Below, piece after piece: positions 31,929-37,940 of a stretch of 37,940 nt of DNA (position 1 is its first letter; every line of letters begins with the position of its first letter). Source of the stretch: Clostridia bacterium. GTDB taxonomy: Bacteria; Bacillota; Clostridia; Peptostreptococcales; Acidaminobacteraceae. The notes under the pieces were generated by a model that saw only the letters and a list, made by a program, of their open reading frames with translations, searched no databases and had not been told where the DNA came from. The position numbers and the translations under genes are program-made. The stretch covers positions 1-37,940 of the forward strand of contig JACUUV010000025.1 of assembly GCA_014859095.1 (NCBI GenBank). Direction: 5' to 3'.

Positions 31929-33560
31929 CTAAACTTTGCCAATGACCATATAAGTTACAATATAAATAAATACGACTAAAGTGAAAATAATGTATTCATA
32001 GAATATAAAATGTAAATAAGACATAGTTATTGTTTTCTCATATTCTCGGTTCCAACGATAGTGACGTACCATCAAATAATAAGAAATCATACTTGTAAAT
32101 ACCATAAATATATAAATAAAAGGTTCGCTACCTACCATGGGAGGCCTTAAAACAAATGTCCCCATCACATGAATAATATGATTGATCAGAGATATCTTTA
32201 ATGCCGTGTGAATGATTGCAGAGACAAGACTTTTAACATATTCCTTGTTTTTAAAATCCGGTAAAACCTTATTCATTAATATAAGCGATAGAAAAGGAAG
32301 AACACCAACAGCCAAGGCATAATAAACTATACTGAATAATGCAGCCAAGACCACTACAATAAGAAACATGCCAATAATTCTAATGGGATCAATGGTCAGA
32401 ACATTTGTTGTCTTCTTTACAAGGTCTTGATTGGATGATGCGAAATATATGATTTTATTGTCATCCACCAGGTCAAAAAATACCAGTCCTTGATCATCAC
32501 CAAATTCGAAATAACTTGAACTTACACTTAATTTTCTTGTTTTTGATAATGGTATAATTATGGATTCTTGATCTTCAAACATAAGAACCTCTACACAGTT
32601 TACACCATAATGTACATTTTCTTGAAGTATTATTTTTACTTGATTATCCGTTACATCAATTATTGTGGGTGGGCTGTCAAGCATAGAAAATTTTCGACGG
32701 TAATCTGTCAACTTTTGGGATGTGTGAATGTCGTACTGGTGAACTGTTAGATTGTTTTCACCAGATATCCGATCCGTCCAAAAAAAGATACCGGTTACAA
32801 GGTCCTCTTCTACGTGGAGAGCTCGAATGAATTTTAAATATGTATTGATTGAGCCTTCTTCTATAAGAAAGTTCTTCTCAACCTCTAAATCCTCATTGAA
32901 CTGAAGATAAACAATATCCACTTCATTGATGTTTCCGACAGTAGCCATCAAATGGTAGATCCCTGTACTTTGGTCTTGATCCAGCGCATATGATCTTATA
33001 GGACCTGTCAGTAAAGGCATGACTTTACCAGGATCTTCAACATTCATACCATAAAGATCAGAATCACGCTGAAATACAATGGTTTGACCGTTTCTCAAAA
33101 AAAAATCCACTTCTTCTGCTAGTTTTGTCCGCCTGTATTCAAGGGTATCTAAATCAATTGAAACCTTATATAAATCGTCTTCAAGGTATATAAGTGTAAG
33201 GATCCCTTCATGGTCCATACTGGTTGAAAGCATACTTGCATGAAATAAGTTTAAATCAAGGACATCTTCTTCAATGACTTTTCCCAATCTAGATACTCTA
33301 TACAACCTGACCTTTTGATGATCAACTGCAGTGACGAGTATTTCCTCATCCGATAGAACCAACGTATCTACATGACTATTGATATAGTTTTTTTCTCCCG
33401 ACTTAACTTCACCAATCTCAACTTCCCGACTAAAACCCTTTGAAGGTCCAGTGGCTAAGAAACTCGACATACTAAACCCATAGAAACCTAGTAAGATTAA
33501 AATAATAATGATCATGGGTCCTTTGTTGGATTGATTAAAATATGATTTGATTTTAGACAT
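31929..33560 (-). CDS. unknown membrane protein with large extracytoplasmic domain
   Basis: A 543-residue protein. One N-terminal membrane helix (residues 15-35, MIIIILILLGFYGFSMSSFL), then about 350 residues rich in short beta strands with recurring patterns such as ILVTAVDHQKVRLYRVS and GILTLIYLEDDLYKVS, suggestive of a beta-propeller. The last 170 residues hold about five membrane helices (IIGMFLIVVVLAALFSIVYY onward). GGGGGATATT precedes the ATG. I do not recognise a family. Its promoter region is the 91-bp repeat A. Composition is more AT-rich than the housekeeping genes, fitting an acquired region. Confidence 0.7.
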   Translation of the reverse strand: MSKIKSYFNQSNKGPMIIIILILLGFYGFSMSSFLATGPSKGFSREVEIGEVKSGEKNYINSHVDTLVLSDEEILVTAVDHQKVRLYRVSRLGKVIEEDVLDLNLFHASMLSTSMDHEGILTLIYLEDDLYKVSIDLDTLEYRRTKLAEEVDFFLRNGQTIVFQRDSDLYGMNVEDPGKVMPLLTGPIRSYALDQDQSTGIYHLMATVGNINEVDIVYLQFNEDLEVEKNFLIEEGSINTYLKFIRALHVEEDLVTGIFFWTDRISGENNLTVHQYDIHTSQKLTDYRRKFSMLDSPPTIIDVTDNQVKIILQENVHYGVNCVEVLMFEDQESIIIPLSKTRKLSVSSSYFEFGDDQGLVFFDLVDDNKIIYFASSNQDLVKKTTNVLTIDPIRIIGMFLIVVVLAALFSIVYYALAVGVLPFLSLILMNKVLPDFKNKEYVKSLVSAIIHTALKISLINHIIHVMGTFVLRPPMVGSEPFIYIFMVFTSMISYYLMVRHYRWNREYEKTITMSYLHFIFYEYIIFTLVVFIYIVTYMVIGKV

Positions 33561-33573
33561 AATATCCCCCTGC

Positions 33574-33664
33574 CTATTATGAACGGATTTTCTTAAAATT
33601 GGGTTAAGAAAGTCATTACAATATGATTGACCTAAACAACAATCAACTTTTAAGACATTCTGCG
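33574..33664 (-). repeat. 91-bp repeat A (promoter-like)
   Basis: About 90% identical to 35056-35146, same orientation. On the minus strand it holds TTGATT, 17 bases, TATTGT as a possible promoter, and arms TGATTG/CAATCA around the spacer. It ends 14 bases before the ATG of the membrane protein. GTAGCTGGTAC follows at once on the plus-strand side. Confidence 0.8.
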
Positions 33665-33675
33665 GTAGCTGGTAC
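33665..33675 (-). repeat. GTACCAGCTAC motif, copy 2
   Basis: Adjoins repeat A and lies 17 bases downstream of the methyltransferase gene's stop. Confidence 0.6.
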
Positions 33676-33692
33676 CCAGGTTTTCATATAAT

Positions 33693-34925
33693 CTATTCTA
33701 CTTCAAAATCGAATTTCATACTTAACTGTTCATTTAACAGGTAAAGGGTGAAATCTACCAAATATTTTCCACTAGGCATGATATCACCAATACTTCCCTT
33801 TGTTAAGACCAGTTCTTCTTCTTTTTCAAGTAGAAAACTATTTTCGTTTTTTACCTTATTCCATACATTGGTACCCGTAGTTGTAAGTATTGTCTTTGAT
33901 TCATCCTCTAAGATAAAATCATAGCTATATTTTAAATCATCCTCAAACTGCAAGTTATAAGTCTCTAATGAAGTATTCTTCAAAATAAATGTATACTGAT
34001 ATTTTGGTTCGGATGGTGTAGCATTATCAATCTGATCGAAATGAAATGTTATACCAATAGGATGTCTTTCGGCATTAAAATCGTCCCCATCCACATTCCT
34101 ATTATTGTGTGAACAAGCTGAAATTATATACTTCTTTTGTGCCAATATACCATACCAAGCAATCTGATGAAAATCAGCTTCAAAATAACCACTCTTTGGT
34201 CTCTGCTGGGATGGATGAATCCAAATCGAATCCAAATCATAATAATTGATTAAATCATAACCATGATCCATAAGGATTCTTTCATAAGTGCTCCGTTTTA
34301 GTGGATAGTACATCGGAGCGAATTGCATCTTGGTTTCTTTGTGCTTACCGTTTTCATCCTTGATTGTCGCAAAAGCGAACTCGACACTTTGGTCATCATG
34401 CCATACGAATATCTGATGCAATCCGATATGTTCTTCTGCAGTCATTACGATTGGATCCCGTGTCTTTATAAGTGGCTTTTCATCAAGTAATTGGTCCCAA
34501 TTTCGAATATCTATAAATAAAAGTCCTCGTGGGTTAAGACATTTTGAAGCATTCTTTACAAAATCTCGAACACCTTCATTTGTGACGTGGGGTAGTGAAT
34601 TTCCTGTTGAAATGATGCAATCAACAGGTTCTCGTAAAACAGTATCAAGGTTTCTCAAATCTGAATTGAACAATTCGATTTCATACCCACTCTCATTGAA
34701 ATTTATCTTCGTTCTCTCGAGTAAATTTTCACTGATATCGGAGCCTGAAACTTTGTAACCCAGTTTTGCCAGCGGTATAGTTGTTCCACCCGCCCCTATG
34801 GTACAATCATGAATGGTAGCAATGTCATACTCTTCAAGCAAAACACGATAAAATTCCATCAGTTTGCTTTGTTGCTCATCTGACAGGTTTTGCCCGTACA
34901 AGGCTGCAGTGTCGTAAATTTTCAT
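33693..34925 (-). CDS. SAM methyltransferase apparently fused to a BsuPI-like lipoprotein
   Basis: A 410-residue frame. Residues 1-262 are a class I methyltransferase resembling glycine/sarcosine N-methyltransferases: motif I DCTIGAGGTTIPLAKLGYKVS at 40-60 and NSLPHVTNEGVRDF at 109-122. It ends at HQIAWYGILAQ, a natural C terminus. The frame then continues KKYIISACSHNNRNVDGDD: IISAC is a textbook lipobox (Cys271), but in the middle of a soluble protein. Residues 285-410 resemble the BsuPI beta domain (YQYTFILKNTSLETYNLQFE, MPSGKYLVDFTLYL). I infer a deletion joined two genes. Whether the fused protein works is unknown. TTCATAGGATCTCC upstream gives GGAGATCC as ribosome site. Confidence 0.7.
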   Translation of the reverse strand: MKIYDTAALYGQNLSDEQQSKLMEFYRVLLEEYDIATIHDCTIGAGGTTIPLAKLGYKVSGSDISENLLERTKINFNESGYEIELFNSDLRNLDTVLREPVDCIISTGNSLPHVTNEGVRDFVKNASKCLNPRGLLFIDIRNWDQLLDEKPLIKTRDPIVMTAEEHIGLHQIFVWHDDQSVEFAFATIKDENGKHKETKMQFAPMYYPLKRSTYERILMDHGYDLINYYDLDSIWIHPSQQRPKSGYFEADFHQIAWYGILAQKKYIISACSHNNRNVDGDDFNAERHPIGITFHFDQIDNATPSEPKYQYTFILKNTSLETYNLQFEDDLKYSYDFILEDESKTILTTTGTNVWNKVKNENSFLLEKEEELVLTKGSIGDIMPSGKYLVDFTLYLLNEQLSMKFDFEVE

Positions 34926-34942
34926 AGGATCTCCTCATTAGT

Positions 34943-35036
34943 TTAATGCATATTTTTCATAATCAAATATATACGGTTCAAACTCTTGATTACGAATGAA
35001 TATTTCCCTCCTGGTGTATCTTCTAACCGCCGTTTG
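34943..35036 (-). pseudogene. fragment related to the tail of the LRR lipoprotein
   Basis: Thirty codons without a start, read RRLEDTPGGKYSFVIKSLNR and IYLIMKNMH, then stop at 34943. The LRR lipoprotein at 19148-20575 has EEEAPGGKYSFVFKDLNRIYL at its tail, and the DNA is clearly similar. It sits between repeat B and the methyltransferase gene, so a paralogue has been almost wholly lost here. Confidence 0.75.
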
Positions 35037-35055
35037 ATACCAGATTCACACGGTA

Positions 35056-35146
35056 CTATTATGAACGAATTTTCTTAAAATTTGGTTAAAAAAGTCTTTA
35101 CATTATGATTGACCTAAACAACAATCAACCTTTAGGACTTTCTGCG
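35056..35146 (-). repeat. 91-bp repeat B (promoter-like)
   Basis: Second copy of 33574-33664, same orientation. The possible promoter reads TTGATT, 17 bases, TAATGT on the minus strand. Directly after it on the plus strand is TACCAGATACC (35147-35157), an inverted, one-mismatch form of the GTAGCTGGTA motif that follows repeat A. Confidence 0.8.
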
Positions 35147-35191
35147 TACCAGATACCGACCTAGCGGTAACGGTGGTAACCTAAAAACAAA

Positions 35192-35235
35192 ATACCGTTA
35201 TCGGAATAATGTCAAAATCATTCCAATAACGGTAT
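35192..35235 (-). terminator. intrinsic terminator of the YegP-like gene
   Basis: Stem ATACCGTTATCGGAAT (35192-35207) and ATTCCAATAACGGTAT (35220-35235) with one mismatch; T-rich on the minus-strand side (TTTTGTTTTT). Confidence 0.8.
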
Positions 35236-35294
35236 ATTAAAAATCGATGCATTTTTAGCACTTCTAGCCTACTGAGATTGTATTTAAAATAATA

Positions 35295-35672
35295 CTAGTT
35301 TTCTTCTTCTACGATGATCGCTTCTACAGAATTTTTCTTTATGGATTCTATTCCATTTTGACATCCAGCTTTAGATTTATATCTATCGCCTGTACCAATA
35401 AGTTCTCCATTCTTTGCTTTTAATCTAAAACGATAATCTCCGTTTTTATATTCGTATACCTCAAATTTAGGATTCTTCTCTGTTGCAAATCCCTCAATAG
35501 TTTGGTCTTCAATAGGGGCGATTGGAGCATTTACTCTTATACTCTCAATACCTTTTTTACATGATGCAAGAGATGTGTAAGGTTGGGAACTTAATATAAT
35601 TTCACCATTTACGGCTTTTAGATGAAACCTAAATTGGTCATCTATTTTGACGATTTGAAATTTACTTGCCAT
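35295..35672 (-). CDS. YegP-like protein with two DUF1508 repeats
   Basis: A 125-residue soluble protein made of two tandem units of about 50 residues. Unit 1 is FQIVKIDDQFRFHLKAVNGEI with CKKGIESIRVNAP; unit 2 is FEVYEYKNGDYRFRLKAKNG with CQNGIESIKKNS. This is the DUF1508 pattern of E. coli YegP, a small beta-rich family of unknown function often present in several bacterial and archaeal lineages. GGAGGTATTTTC precedes the ATG. A single gene with its own terminator. Confidence 0.9.
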   Translation of the reverse strand: MASKFQIVKIDDQFRFHLKAVNGEIILSSQPYTSLASCKKGIESIRVNAPIAPIEDQTIEGFATEKNPKFEVYEYKNGDYRFRLKAKNGELIGTGDRYKSKAGCQNGIESIKKNSVEAIIVEEEN

Positions 35673-35844
35673 TGAAAATACCTCCTTCAGATTTTAAGAT
35701 TAAAATCAACCTTGGAACTTTGTACAATTAAATCCCTCTTTTTTCCCAGAATTATGATCTATTGTCTGTAATCATCATTAATCAACTTAAGACTAACACG
35801 TATTATCTGAATATTCAATAATATTACAAAACGTAATCTGAATA

Positions 35845-35970
35845 CTACCTTGTTTTTATGCCTTTACCACAAATACTGATCCCTATACCGCTAACAATAA
35901 TGGGTATCAGATAGTACACTTGATTTAAAGAGTGAGTTGTCACCGCAACCACCGGCTTGGTAGCTGGTAC
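35845..35970 (-). pseudogene. orphan C-terminal fragment beginning VPATKP, with one membrane helix
   Basis: Forty-one codons without a start: VPATKPVVAVTTHSLNQVYY, then LIPIIVSGIGISICGKGIKTR and stop at 35845. A TAA lies two codons upstream of the first Val. It contains a likely membrane helix. Shares VPATKP with 31793-31906 but then differs. Could be the shed tail of a membrane gene. The remaining space to the YegP-like gene (35673-35844) is AT-rich and shows nothing else. Confidence 0.4.
35960..35970 (-). repeat. GTACCAGCTAC motif, copy 3
   Basis: Minus-strand GTACCAGCTAC followed by CAAGCC, 26 bases downstream of the membrane pseudogene. Extended match to copy 1 is 16 of 17 bases. Confidence 0.6.
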
Positions 35971-35995
35971 TAATTACTGTGTTCCTAATGTTTTC

Positions 35996-36531
35996 CTAAA
36001 TCGGAAGTAAAGTAATCATATAGCCACCAGCAATAAAGCTCACGACATTTGCAACAAAAACAAAACCCTTTTTTCTCAACCTAGAATGTTCACTTACGAG
36101 TCTGAAGAATAATGCCGTTTCAAAGATGACAATCACTATTTCTGCAAAGAACAAGCCAATGAGCTAATAGTAGCCAAGATTAATTGGAAAACCAGTGATC
36201 CAAACATTTAGAGCGATTTGTGTCATCAGGTTGATTAAAAGAAAAGCAATCCAGGATTCTTTCTTTCTAAATGCAAATAACCAAAATATAAGCGCTTCCA
36301 GTATTAGGGTCATTGCAACGCGAACCCCAACCAATGCCGCAGTACGCAATTTGAGTTTTCCCTCGGTGAGAGTCCTCTCCGACAAATCCAAAGTATAGAC
36401 ATTGTTATTACTTTCTGGAATACTTCCCAGCGTCACCTTAAAATTTTCACTTCCATAGTCATTATCAAGTACCTGACTATAAAAACATATCCATCCCAAT
36501 CTATCTTCTGATTGGCCTTAATCAATGACAT
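35996..36531 (-). pseudogene. membrane protein gene broken by a frameshift and an in-frame TAG
   Basis: ATG 36531 behind GGGGGA opens MSLIKANQKIDWDGYVFI; the sensible continuation SQVLDNDYGSENFKVTLGS lies one frame over, the switch falling at a run of five T (minus strand, 36485-36481). The frame then runs through two membrane helices to PINLGYY, meets TAG (36164-36166), and continues in frame with LIGLFFAEIVIVIFETALFF and GFVFVANVVSFIAGGYM to a second stop at 35996. Whole, it would be a protein of about 178 residues with an outside loop and four helices. Family not recognised. Sequencing error could explain one lesion but hardly both. Confidence 0.7.
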
Positions 36532-36534
36532 TCC

Positions 36535-36806
36535 CCCTACACTCTATCACTCATCACCATGTATACACACCAGACAATACAATATTTATATTTAAATAAT
36601 CATTCTTCCCTTATTGTATCACTTTTTTCACAACTTTATATAAATAGTCTAGCTTTTCTGACAATTTTAATCTTATGCAAATTTCACAGTTTTCGATATT
36701 TTCTCTTCATCCATCGCCAAATTTGCCTAATCATTACATTTTATCATTTCTTCCAGTTTAACTGACCCCTTACCGATAAGGGTATACTTATGTCAAAAAC
36801 AAATAA
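36535..36806. other. AT-rich intergenic stretch
   Basis: No gene is supported here. The one item seen is a small hairpin CCCTTA-CCGA-TAAGGG (36767-36782) followed by TATACTTATG, which could be part of a promoter or a leftover terminator. Confidence 0.4.
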
Positions 36807-36841
36807 ATAGCCCCATCAGTATCTTTCACTGATGGAGCTAT
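36807..36841 (-). terminator. intrinsic terminator of the XRE operon
   Basis: Fourteen-base stem ATAGCCCCATCAGT (36807-36820) and ACTGATGGAGCTAT (36828-36841) with one mismatch; TTATTTGTTTTTG follows on the minus strand. Confidence 0.85.
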
Positions 36842-36851
36842 CTCTTCATAA

Positions 36852-37037
36852 TTATGTATCTTTTTGCTTGAACTTCATAAGCGAGTAAACCAACACGACC
36901 AAGTTGATCATCATCACTATGCCTACGATTCTGATTACCCAATCGCTCATTGCGTAGAATGTACCATTGATCCCCATGATCAGAAGTGCAAAAATCATAA
37001 TTGCAAAACTGACCAGATATAATTTCCTAAAGTTCAT
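36852..37037 (-). CDS. small membrane protein, 61 residues
   Basis: Two membrane helices (about residues 5-25 and 32-54: FAIMIFALLIMGI and WVIRIVGIVMMINLVVLVY) and a short basic tail. AGGAGGATCAC lies just before the ATG. It is the last gene of a three-gene operon, 11 bases after its neighbour, with a terminator after it. Family not recognised; such small membrane genes often accompany XRE regulators. Confidence 0.7.
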   Translation of the reverse strand: MNFRKLYLVSFAIMIFALLIMGINGTFYAMSDWVIRIVGIVMMINLVVLVYSLMKFKQKDT

Positions 37038-37048
37038 TTGTGATCCTC

Positions 37049-37498
37049 CTACATGGTTTTCATCATGTACAGCTTGACAAAAACTCCAATTGTGAGCTGT
37101 AACATCGCTGCAATCACAAGTGTGTAGAATATGACCACGTTGAAATATCCCGCTATGATTGCGGCGATCACCATCATGATAGAAGTGATCAACACCATTG
37201 GCATTCCCGCTTTGCTGCGGATGGTTTTCATTCTTTCGTCGTTCTCTTTGTTGTAAAGGATCTTGATTTTTTTCTCATCCTTCAAGGCTCTGCTGAGGGT
37301 TACGATTTCAATCAAGGCTCTAATACCGATTCCAAATATGAGTCCGAACTGGAATCCGGAAACGATGCCGTCCGACATGCTTGCGCTCTCTGTGCTACCG
37401 CTCATCAGATAGCCTTGGATGCCCAATGCCATAAACACTAAAACCATTATGGATAATAATGCGATTCTTCTTTTGATGCTTTGTTTGAATTTTTCCAT
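37049..37498 (-). CDS. membrane protein of XRE-linked operon, 149 residues
   Basis: Four likely membrane helices: about residues 12-34 (IALLSIMVLVFMALGIQGYL), 47-66, and a pair after residue 95 (PMVLITSIMMVIAAIIAGYF, VVIFYTLVIAAMLQLTIGVF). A cytoplasmic loop between them reads RALKDEKKIKILYNKENDERM with a run of charged residues. ATG 37498 is preferred because GGGGGAATG lies 5 bases before; longer in-frame starts overlap the regulator gene. This arrangement (small XRE plus membrane protein with KILYNKENDER) is common in Firmicutes; function is unknown. Confidence 0.75.
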   Translation of the reverse strand: MEKFKQSIKRRIALLSIMVLVFMALGIQGYLMSGSTESASMSDGIVSGFQFGLIFGIGIRALIEIVTLSRALKDEKKIKILYNKENDERMKTIRSKAGMPMVLITSIMMVIAAIIAGYFNVVIFYTLVIAAMLQLTIGVFVKLYMMKTM

Positions 37499-37517
37499 TG
37501 TCCATTCCCCCATAAAA

Positions 37518-37718
37518 TCATTCCACATCCGAGAAGTCAAAAACCTCTTCGATGGTCAGTCCGAAATAATGTGCAATTCTGTAAGCCAGCGTTAGAGAAG
37601 CAGTGTATTTCCCGACTTCAATCGATGTGATGGTCTGCCGTGTCGATCCGACCTCAAGCGCCAACTCTTCCTGTGACATTTTTCGTTCTTTTCTCAGTGC
37701 TCTGATTCTTGTTTTCAC
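37518..37718 (-). CDS. XRE-family transcriptional regulator, 66 residues
   Basis: A minimal Cro/C1-type HTH protein reading [20 protein letters not shown], then [20 protein letters not shown] and [11 protein letters not shown]. The GTG at 37718 follows AGGTGATCAG at good spacing and gives the usual N terminus; the ATG at 37739 would add seven atypical residues and overlap the operator. It is first in an operon with two membrane proteins and probably binds the CTTTGCA repeats in its own promoter. Confidence 0.88.
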   Translation of the reverse strand: MKTRIRALRKERKMSQEELALEVGSTRQTITSIEVGKYTASLTLAYRIAHYFGLTIEEVFDFSDVE

Positions 37719-37740
37719 CTGATCACCTACTTTTTGCATA

Positions 37741-37798
37741 GTTAACTTTGCACATTAAGCATAGCAAGCTTTGCATTAATTGTCAAGTTAACTTTGCA
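37741..37798 (-). promoter_or_regulatory. promoter of the XRE operon with three phased operator repeats
   Basis: Minus strand TTGACA (37786-37781), 17 bases, TATGCT (37763-37758). CTTTGCA (plus strand) occurs at 37746-37752, 37769-37775 and 37792-37798, each 23 bp after the last; the outer two extend to GTTAACTTTGCA. The copies lie upstream of the -35, inside the spacer and at the start region, the layout of an autorepressor operator. Confidence 0.8.
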
Positions 37799-37799
37799 A

Positions 37800-37841
37800 A
37801 AAAAATAAAAAACCGCATCGGTTTATTGAACCAATACGGTT
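37800..37841 (-). terminator. intrinsic terminator of the right-edge gene
   Basis: Stem AACCGCATCGGTT (37811-37823) and AACCAATACGGTT (37829-37841), two mismatches, loop TATTG; a long T-rich run follows on the minus strand. Confidence 0.65.
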
Positions 37842-37857
37842 GTTGTTTTATGCCTAT

Positions 37858-37940
37858 TTAAAATTTCCGTGCAAATCCACATTTCCTGCACAACTCTTCC
37901 TCCACTTTGCGATCGGTAAAGCCTTTGTACATGGCTTTGG
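37858..37940 (-). CDS. C-terminal end of a gene running in from the right edge
   Basis: Twenty-seven codons to a stop at 37858: KAMYKGFTDRKVEEELCRKC, then GFARKF. The CxxC near the end could bind metal. It ends just before a terminator in the right direction, which supports it. Too little is visible to name a family. Confidence 0.4.
   Translation of the reverse strand, partial: KAMYKGFTDRKVEEELCRKCGFARKF

Noticed and set aside
33643-33687. 14-codon frame MKTWVPATAECLKS over motif copy 2
   Set aside because: Very short, no ribosome site, and its end lies in repeat A; the ATG is probably chance.
31896-35970. Classical chromosomal integron
   Set aside because: Minus-strand genes with a shared motif behind them recall cassettes, but no paired RYYYAAC/GTTRRRY attC ends were found and no integrase is present.
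1-37940. CRISPR arrays, tRNA or rRNA genes
   Set aside because: No regularly spaced short repeats, no cloverleaf with TTCRA arm and no rRNA signature were seen on either strand by eye; the tnpB gene is not next to any array.

Overview
The window looks like low-to-moderate GC Firmicutes DNA of the class Clostridia. Signs of this are strong AGGAGG ribosome sites, sigma-A promoters with 17-base spacers, T-box leaders on serS and metG, a NiaR regulator, an AbrB/SpoVT regulator, and a serS-to-metG gene order that mirrors the yaaO-darA-holB-yaaT-yabB-yabC-abrB-metS cluster of Bacillus. I cannot name the genus from sequence alone; a malate-using anaerobic clostridium would fit.

Region 1 (1-4.2 kb): the 5' part of a secreted SpaA/Cna-B-type surface protein reads leftward out of the window behind a cyclic-di-GMP-I riboswitch. 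Reading right are a GntR/FCD regulator, the niacin repressor NiaR and a PfoR-like EIIC membrane protein, then a 57-residue Cys protein on the other strand. Region 2 (4.2-16.5 kb) is the housekeeping core: murI, T-box serS, an Orn/Lys/Arg decarboxylase, lepB, darA, holB, ricT, trmN6 and rsmI. The convergent abrB, a DUF948 protein and a hypothetical gene follow, then T-box metG. lepB sits where Bacillus has tmk.

Region 3 (16.5-18.1 kb) holds a TnpB-only IS200/IS605-type element whose promoter -35 overlaps a LexA-like SOS box, and a small secreted three-cysteine peptide. Region 4 (18.2-29.6 kb) has ttcA, a BspA-like LRR lipoprotein, a class A penicillin-binding protein and a four-gene malate module (CitA/DcuS-type kinase, response regulator, malic enzyme, 2-hydroxycarboxylate transporter). 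A structured intergenic element, a DUF362-ferredoxin protein and a small conserved gene follow.

Region 5 (29.6-36.5 kb) is an accessory zone of gene decay, mostly on the minus strand. It holds a reductase with an internal deletion, a serine hydrolase that has lost its SxxK segment and carries an in-frame TGA, a methyltransferase that appears fused to a lipoprotein, a membrane gene with a frameshift and a stop, and orphan gene tails. A recurrent GTAGCTGGTAC motif and a duplicated 91-bp promoter-like segment lie between the pieces. Intact genes here are an unknown membrane protein and a two-repeat YegP protein. Region 6 (36.8-37.9 kb) is an XRE-regulator/membrane-protein operon whose promoter carries three copies of CTTTGCA spaced exactly 23 bp apart, and the tail of another gene at the right edge.

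All calls come from reading the sequence by eye. Family names rest on remembered motifs and gene order, not on database searches.
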